Below, one piece after another: positions 21,070-24,446 of a stretch of DNA of 24,446 bases. The position numbers and the translations under genes are program-made. This stretch comes from Glaciecola sp. UBA2563. GTDB taxonomy: Bacteria > Pseudomonadota > Gammaproteobacteria > Enterobacterales > Alteromonadaceae. Every line of letters starts with the position of its first letter. The stretch's first letter is position 1. The notes beneath the pieces are model-generated. The model was given only the letters and a program-made list of their open reading frames with translations, had not been told where the DNA came from and did not search any database. The stretch spans positions 1 to 24,446 of the forward strand of contig DDLV01000070.1 of the NCBI GenBank assembly GCA_002340325.1, given 5' to 3'.

Positions 21070-22161
21070 TTAGGGTTCCCGATTTTTCTGCAGAAACACG
21101 CCACTCTCGATATGTTCTGTATAAGGAAATTGGTCAAACAATGCAGCACGTTTAACAGTATGTGTCTGCGTTAACTTGTGTAAGTTATCGACAAGTGTCA
21201 TTGGGTTACAGGATATATAGATAACGTTATCGAAATATGAAACAAGCTCTTCTGTCAATGGGTCGAGTCCTGCGCGGGGCGGATCAACCAACACTGTTGA
21301 AAAATAATATTCGTTGAGATGAATATCTGAAAGCCTCCTGAATTGCCTATTATGCAGAAAGGCTTGAGAAAACTCCTCGCTGGAAAGCTTTGCAATTTTG
21401 AGGTTGCTAATTTTATTTTCTGAGATATTTATTTGCGCAGCTTTTACTGAGGTTCTCGATATTTCAGTGCCCAAGACTTTATTGAATTGTTGTGCTAGTG
21501 GTATCGAAAAATTACCTGCACCACAATATAGTTCGAGTAAATCATTTGGCAGTCCATTTGACTGCTCAATAGCCCACTCAATCATTTTCTCATTTACGCC
21601 CGCATTTGGCTGAGTAAAACTATTTTCAATTTGTTTGAAGGAGAACTCTTTTCCATTAATACTGAGTCTTTCAGTCACATAGTCATTGTCCAACTCGATC
21701 TTCTGTTTTCTTGCACGACCAATTATATTTGTAGCTGCAAATTCATTGAGGTGTGCCTTGAGACCTTGCGCCTCTTTAATCCAAGATTCATCTATTGGCT
21801 TTTTATAAATCAATGTGATTAAAAGCTGGTTACTAAGTGTTGTTAGATAGTCTATTTGATAAAGCTTATTCCTAAGTTTAGGGTTAGATTTAATCTTGGA
21901 AATGACCTTTTCCATTGCAAGATTTATTAGTTTGCTACCTGCTGGAAAATCATCCACTCTATATTTTTCTTTAGTGTCAGGATCAAACATGATATGAAAC
22001 GTATCTTCACCATCATGCCAAACCCTAAACTCTGCTCGCATTCTATAGTGCTCATGTTGTGATTCGAATACGTCAATATCGTATTCATAAAAAGGCGTTA
22101 ACGTTTCGCTTAAAAAATTATATTTAGATTTAAGTTGGCTCTCATATTTCGTTATGGTCAT
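21070..22161 (-). CDS. trmA: tRNA (uracil-54-C5)-methyltransferase
   Basis: A 363-residue SAM-dependent enzyme that makes ribothymidine at U54 of the tRNA T-loop. SAM-binding motif LLELYCGAGNFSIPLA, the catalytic VDPPRAGLD motif, the nucleophile C318 in YISCNPMTL, and a catalytic-base Glu in TEHIESGVF near the C-terminus are all present. Length matches E. coli TrmA (366). It is convergent with fabR. Confidence 0.95.
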   Translation of the reverse strand: MTITKYESQLKSKYNFLSETLTPFYEYDIDVFESQHEHYRMRAEFRVWHDGEDTFHIMFDPDTKEKYRVDDFPAGSKLINLAMEKVISKIKSNPKLRNKLYQIDYLTTLSNQLLITLIYKKPIDESWIKEAQGLKAHLNEFAATNIIGRARKQKIELDNDYVTERLSINGKEFSFKQIENSFTQPNAGVNEKMIEWAIEQSNGLPNDLLELYCGAGNFSIPLAQQFNKVLGTEISRTSVKAAQINISENKISNLKIAKLSSEEFSQAFLHNRQFRRLSDIHLNEYYFSTVLVDPPRAGLDPLTEELVSYFDNVIYISCNPMTLVDNLHKLTQTHTVKRAALFDQFPYTEHIESGVFLQKNREP

Positions 22162-22233
22162 TAAGGTCCATTGTTTAATCAGAAAAAATACGCGAATTGT
22201 ACACAGTAGAATATGGATACCAACAGAAATATT

Positions 22234-22260
22234 TAAGGAAACTCATTGTTAAGCCGATAA
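22234..22260 (+). promoter_or_regulatory. Sigma-28 (flagellar) promoter
   Basis: TAAGGAAA (22234-22241), exactly 11 bp, then GCCGATAA (22253-22260). The -10 is the perfect sigma-28 consensus and the -35 agrees at TAA of TAAAGTTT. It lies about 28 bp before the ATG of the DUF5610-like gene, whose ribosome binding site is TGAGG at 22276-22280. Confidence 0.65.
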
Positions 22261-22288
22261 CGCTATTGAGGATAGTGAGGTATCTAGT

Positions 22289-23416
22289 ATGAACATGTTA
22301 GAAACGTCGGCCGTTTCTAACGTCAGCACTCTTGGCATGTTGCGCAATGACGATGTCGTTTTGAGTGCAAAAGGCGTTGAAAAGCCGACTAATAATTCGA
22401 TTGCTACTGACAAATATGTTGGCAAAGCAGCGAACGATGCAATATTTACAGGGGCGTTGTCGTCGGCGTTAAAACAATATGCATCAAGCCCGAAGCGATT
22501 TGACACCGCGGTCGCAATCTTACCACAGCCATCAGCTGCTAATTACATCAAGAGTAGGAATTTAATTTCTAGCCCTGAAGAAATGAGTAACAGCGTCATG
22601 GCAAATATCGAACGCACCATCAAGATGGTGTCAGCAAAGGGTGCGACTGAACTAGAAATTGATGCACTAAAGAAACAGACAATTGATGGTATCGAAAAAA
22701 GCTTTGTAAAAGCTGAAAGTGAACTCGCAAGTCTGGGGGGAACGGAATTCTCGGAAAAACTCAGTAAAGCAAAGATTAACATTTTACAAAGCATCAATGA
22801 ATTGGATATCCCAATTCAAAATAAAGCGGATAAAGAGGCCTCTGCTGCACAATTATCCGACCTACAATTAAAAAGTGGTGATTTGATAAACGTAACATTT
22901 GGGCTATCCAACATAAAAAATGCAAGCTCAGGGTTCATATTCACAACCTCAACGAATAATGTATCGATTGGCGTATCTGGTGACAGTACCGATAAAACGT
23001 CACAAACTCAGATCATGCAGCTGTTTAATGAGACAGATAATCTAGTCAATGCGTTTTTTAAAGGAAACATAGAGCTTTCTTTTGAAAAACTAAAGTACAC
23101 CGATTCTTCGATAAGCAGCCTATCAAACAATGCGGAAAAGTTAGTTACGTCTGAATTGAAAAGCTCCGCGAAGAAATATCTGCAAGTCGCAGAGTTAACG
23201 AGTGATAGTTTGGCAGCAGTAAATGAGTTTGCGCAACTTACGCAATACTCTTCGCAGTTGTCTGAAACTATGCGTCTTGCAGATAGAATTTTTGCATCGC
23301 AGAATCAGTATAAAGAGATCATCAATGGAATTGTGAATCAACTAGAGGATGTGCAGGTGCCAGACCTGTTAAGTGCTATAAATAGAATACATACCTTCAA
23401 CAGCAACTTTGTCTGA
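22289..23416 (+). CDS. Unknown 375-aa protein under sigma-28 promoter (possible DUF5610)
   Basis: A 375-residue soluble protein without signal peptide or membrane span. The N-terminus is low complexity (Ser/Asn/Val), followed by a helical region rich in Ala/Lys/Glu (about 95-180, including DGIEKSFVKAESELASLGG, a pattern I loosely link to DUF5610) and a second helical region with KLVTSELKSSAKKYLQVAEL. The sigma-28 promoter suggests membership of the flagellar late regulon. A flagellum- or motility-associated accessory role is an inference; the DUF5610 link is from memory. Confidence 0.6.
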   Translation: MNMLETSAVSNVSTLGMLRNDDVVLSAKGVEKPTNNSIATDKYVGKAANDAIFTGALSSALKQYASSPKRFDTAVAILPQPSAANYIKSRNLISSPEEMSNSVMANIERTIKMVSAKGATELEIDALKKQTIDGIEKSFVKAESELASLGGTEFSEKLSKAKINILQSINELDIPIQNKADKEASAAQLSDLQLKSGDLINVTFGLSNIKNASSGFIFTTSTNNVSIGVSGDSTDKTSQTQIMQLFNETDNLVNAFFKGNIELSFEKLKYTDSSISSLSNNAEKLVTSELKSSAKKYLQVAELTSDSLAAVNEFAQLTQYSSQLSETMRLADRIFASQNQYKEIINGIVNQLEDVQVPDLLSAINRIHTFNSNFV

Positions 23417-23462
23417 GAACCGTATTAAACAGTATTTATAGTATAGAGCGTTTTTCCAACGA

Positions 23463-23939
23463 TTATGCGACTTTGTCTTTCGCAGGTCGAACGATTAAAT
23501 TTCTATCCATAAACACGCTTTCGTGCATTTTACTAATAATCTCATCAGCACGGGTTGGCGGAACTTCAATAAAACCAAAACCTTTTCTCTTGCCAGTGCG
23601 TTTATCTTTCATAAGGCGTATAGAGTAGACGGTTGCTATATTTTCGAAATACTCAGTAATTTGTTTTTCACTTGCTTTATAAGGAATATTTCCAACATAT
23701 AGCGTTGCGATACTTTCATCTTCATTATGTTTCTTATTCTCGCTCGTTGATTTGTGTTCGCGGATTTGGTGTTTTTGTGAAGACGTGTTGTTGCTTTTGT
23801 AGGAAACTGCAGCGAATATCGAAAGTGCCAAAGGAGATACAAGCGCCTTTAGTATGTCATCTTCGATGTTAAGAATAAGTAAAAAACTAACGAAACTTAA
23901 CGCAATGACCGAGAAAATTGAGATAGATTTTTGGTCCAT
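23463..23939 (-). CDS. Membrane-anchored RRM RNA-binding protein
   Basis: The start at 23939 (158 residues) has GGGAA upstream; a longer frame to 23984 has less support. Two hydrophobic spans (about 5-23 and 29-47) are followed by a polar linker (~48-78) and one RNA recognition motif: RNP2 LYVGNI (80-85) and RNP1 KGFGFIEV (119-126), with TRADEIISKMHES and a basic end. A hairpin in the inner membrane with a cytoplasmic RRM is predicted. It is divergent from the rRNA promoters. Similar single-RRM proteins occur in bacteria as cold- or stress-related RNA binders, but the membrane anchor is unusual. Its 3' end is convergent with the sigma-28-driven gene. Confidence 0.85.
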   Translation of the reverse strand: MDQKSISIFSVIALSFVSFLLILNIEDDILKALVSPLALSIFAAVSYKSNNTSSQKHQIREHKSTSENKKHNEDESIATLYVGNIPYKASEKQITEYFENIATVYSIRLMKDKRTGKRKGFGFIEVPPTRADEIISKMHESVFMDRNLIVRPAKDKVA

Positions 23940-24064
23940 AATGTCATTCCCGAATACTTGTCTGTTGTGTGTCAAATAGAGCAAACTTCGTGATGTGCCT
24001 CCAGCCGCTCATTACCGAAGGGTAGACCATGATTTTTTTTTTGCCAATAAATATGAAAAATAAC

Positions 24065-24092
24065 TTGCGGTTTGACCATGAGTCTGTACAAT
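24065..24092 (+). promoter_or_regulatory. rRNA operon promoter P1
   Basis: TTGCGG (24065-24070), 16-bp spacer, TACAAT (24087-24092), followed by a GC-rich discriminator (GCGCGCTCGC) typical of stringently controlled rrn P1 promoters, and a T-run/AT-rich upstream stretch that can act as an UP element. Confidence 0.65.
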
Positions 24093-24192
24093 GCGCGCTC
24101 GCTGTAAGGGAATAGCGAAAAATCAGCAGTAAACGAACGATTACGTGCCGGTTATAAGCGAAAGAAAAAGCCAAAAAAACGCCGGATTTAGC

Positions 24193-24220
24193 TTGACAAA
24201 TTTGTGCGTTAGCGTAGACT
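24193..24220 (+). promoter_or_regulatory. rRNA operon promoter P2
   Basis: TTGACA (24193-24198), 16-bp spacer, TAGACT (24215-24220), followed by TCGCATCCC; A-rich stretch at 24158-24180 upstream. Second of two tandem rrn promoters. Confidence 0.75.
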
Positions 24221-24226
24221 TCGCAT

Positions 24227-24446
24227 CCCTTTGAAATTTCACCTAAACGGCGAGTTTCAACTCCTCAAATCACATTGATTATGAGGCGCTCTTTAACAAT
24301 TTAGCAAGACAATCTGTGTGGGCACTCGTAAGAGTGTCACAACGACAATTTATTTGTTTAAGTCTTTGCGTTACTGATGAGATGTTGAAAGTTTCTTGAT
24401 GGAGCCTTCAGCGGTTCTTAAAGGTAATCAAAGCAATTTCGATATT
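24227..24446 (+). ncRNA. rRNA operon 5' leader (16S not reached)
   Basis: Transcribed leader of a ribosomal RNA operon, read from P1/P2 with boxA and the small hairpin. The characteristic 16S beginning (AGAGTTTGATC) does not appear before the window ends, so only leader sequence is present. The exact start is set here at the likely P2 +1. Confidence 0.7.
24288..24303 (+). promoter_or_regulatory. boxA antitermination signal of rRNA leader
   Basis: GCTCTTTAACAATTTA matches the rrn boxA consensus bound by the NusB/NusE (S10) complex to prevent Rho termination of the rRNA transcript. A small stem CACTC-GTAA-GAGTG (24323-24336) follows. Confidence 0.85.

Noticed and set aside
1..24446. CRISPR arrays, tRNA genes or insertion sequences
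   Set aside because: No regularly spaced repeats, no cloverleaf-like segments with GTTCRANNC, and no transposase were found by eye; small elements could be missed without a search tool.
24380..24446. Start of 16S rRNA gene
   Set aside because: The conserved 5' end of 16S is not present before the window ends; only leader sequence is visible.

Overview
The window looks like the chromosome of a marine gammaproteobacterium of the Alteromonadales type (Alteromonas/Glaciecola-like). The basis is the set of protein relatives (DusA, a PspC/DUF2333/OmpW-like barrel cluster, CysJIH, FabR next to TrmA), moderate AT richness, and a typical gammaproteobacterial rRNA leader at the right edge. The genus is an inference from general similarity, since no 16S sequence lies inside the window.

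Region 1 (1 to about 9.5 kb) is the right arm of an integrated prophage or phage-like element. A tyrosine integrase (8273-9328, minus) sits immediately upstream of dusA, and the element has almost certainly inserted into the 5' end of dusA; the other junction lies left of the window. The control region is phage-like. A leftward Cro-like/ribbon-helix-helix operon (495 to 1) diverges from a rightward repressor gene (613-1014). The repressor gene is fused by overlaps to two accessory genes: a nucleotidyltransferase-fold protein with an intact acidic triad (995-1465) and an unrecognised coiled-coil protein (1458-2408). A terminator follows. A second promoter with operators related to those of the divergent region then starts the rightward early operon. 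That operon contains a Rha-like regulator, a LuxR-HTH protein with a membrane segment, small unknown proteins including a 31-residue membrane peptide and a tandem paralogue pair, a DEDDh exonuclease, a transglutaminase/BTLCP-like protein and a PrtN-like activator, and it ends at a second terminator. Next come short ORFs on both strands and a minus-strand pair: a small acidic protein and an SDH/Clp-fold serine protease. The repressor-NTase-coiled-coil module and the protease pair are the best candidates for undescribed accessory (defence or superinfection-immunity) functions.

Region 2 (9.5-13.2 kb) is core chromosome. It holds dusA, then an envelope-stress-like cluster with a good sigma-54 promoter candidate: a small periplasmic protein, a 37-residue membrane peptide, a PspC-domain protein, a DUF2333 protein and an outer-membrane barrel.

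Region 3 (13.5-18.4 kb) is the assimilatory sulfate reduction operon cysJ-cysI-cysH, with overlapping junctions, and a convergent flavin-reductase-like gene. Region 4 (18.6-22.2 kb) has a small secreted protein with a Pho-box-like element and a strong terminator, then a fatty acid desaturase divergent from fabR with a FabR-type operator between them, and convergent trmA.

Region 5 (22.2-24.4 kb) has a protein of unknown function behind a near-consensus flagellar sigma-28 promoter, then a membrane-anchored RRM RNA-binding protein divergent from tandem rRNA promoters, and the leader of a ribosomal RNA operon with boxA. The window ends before 16S rRNA begins. No tRNA genes, CRISPR arrays or insertion sequences were seen.
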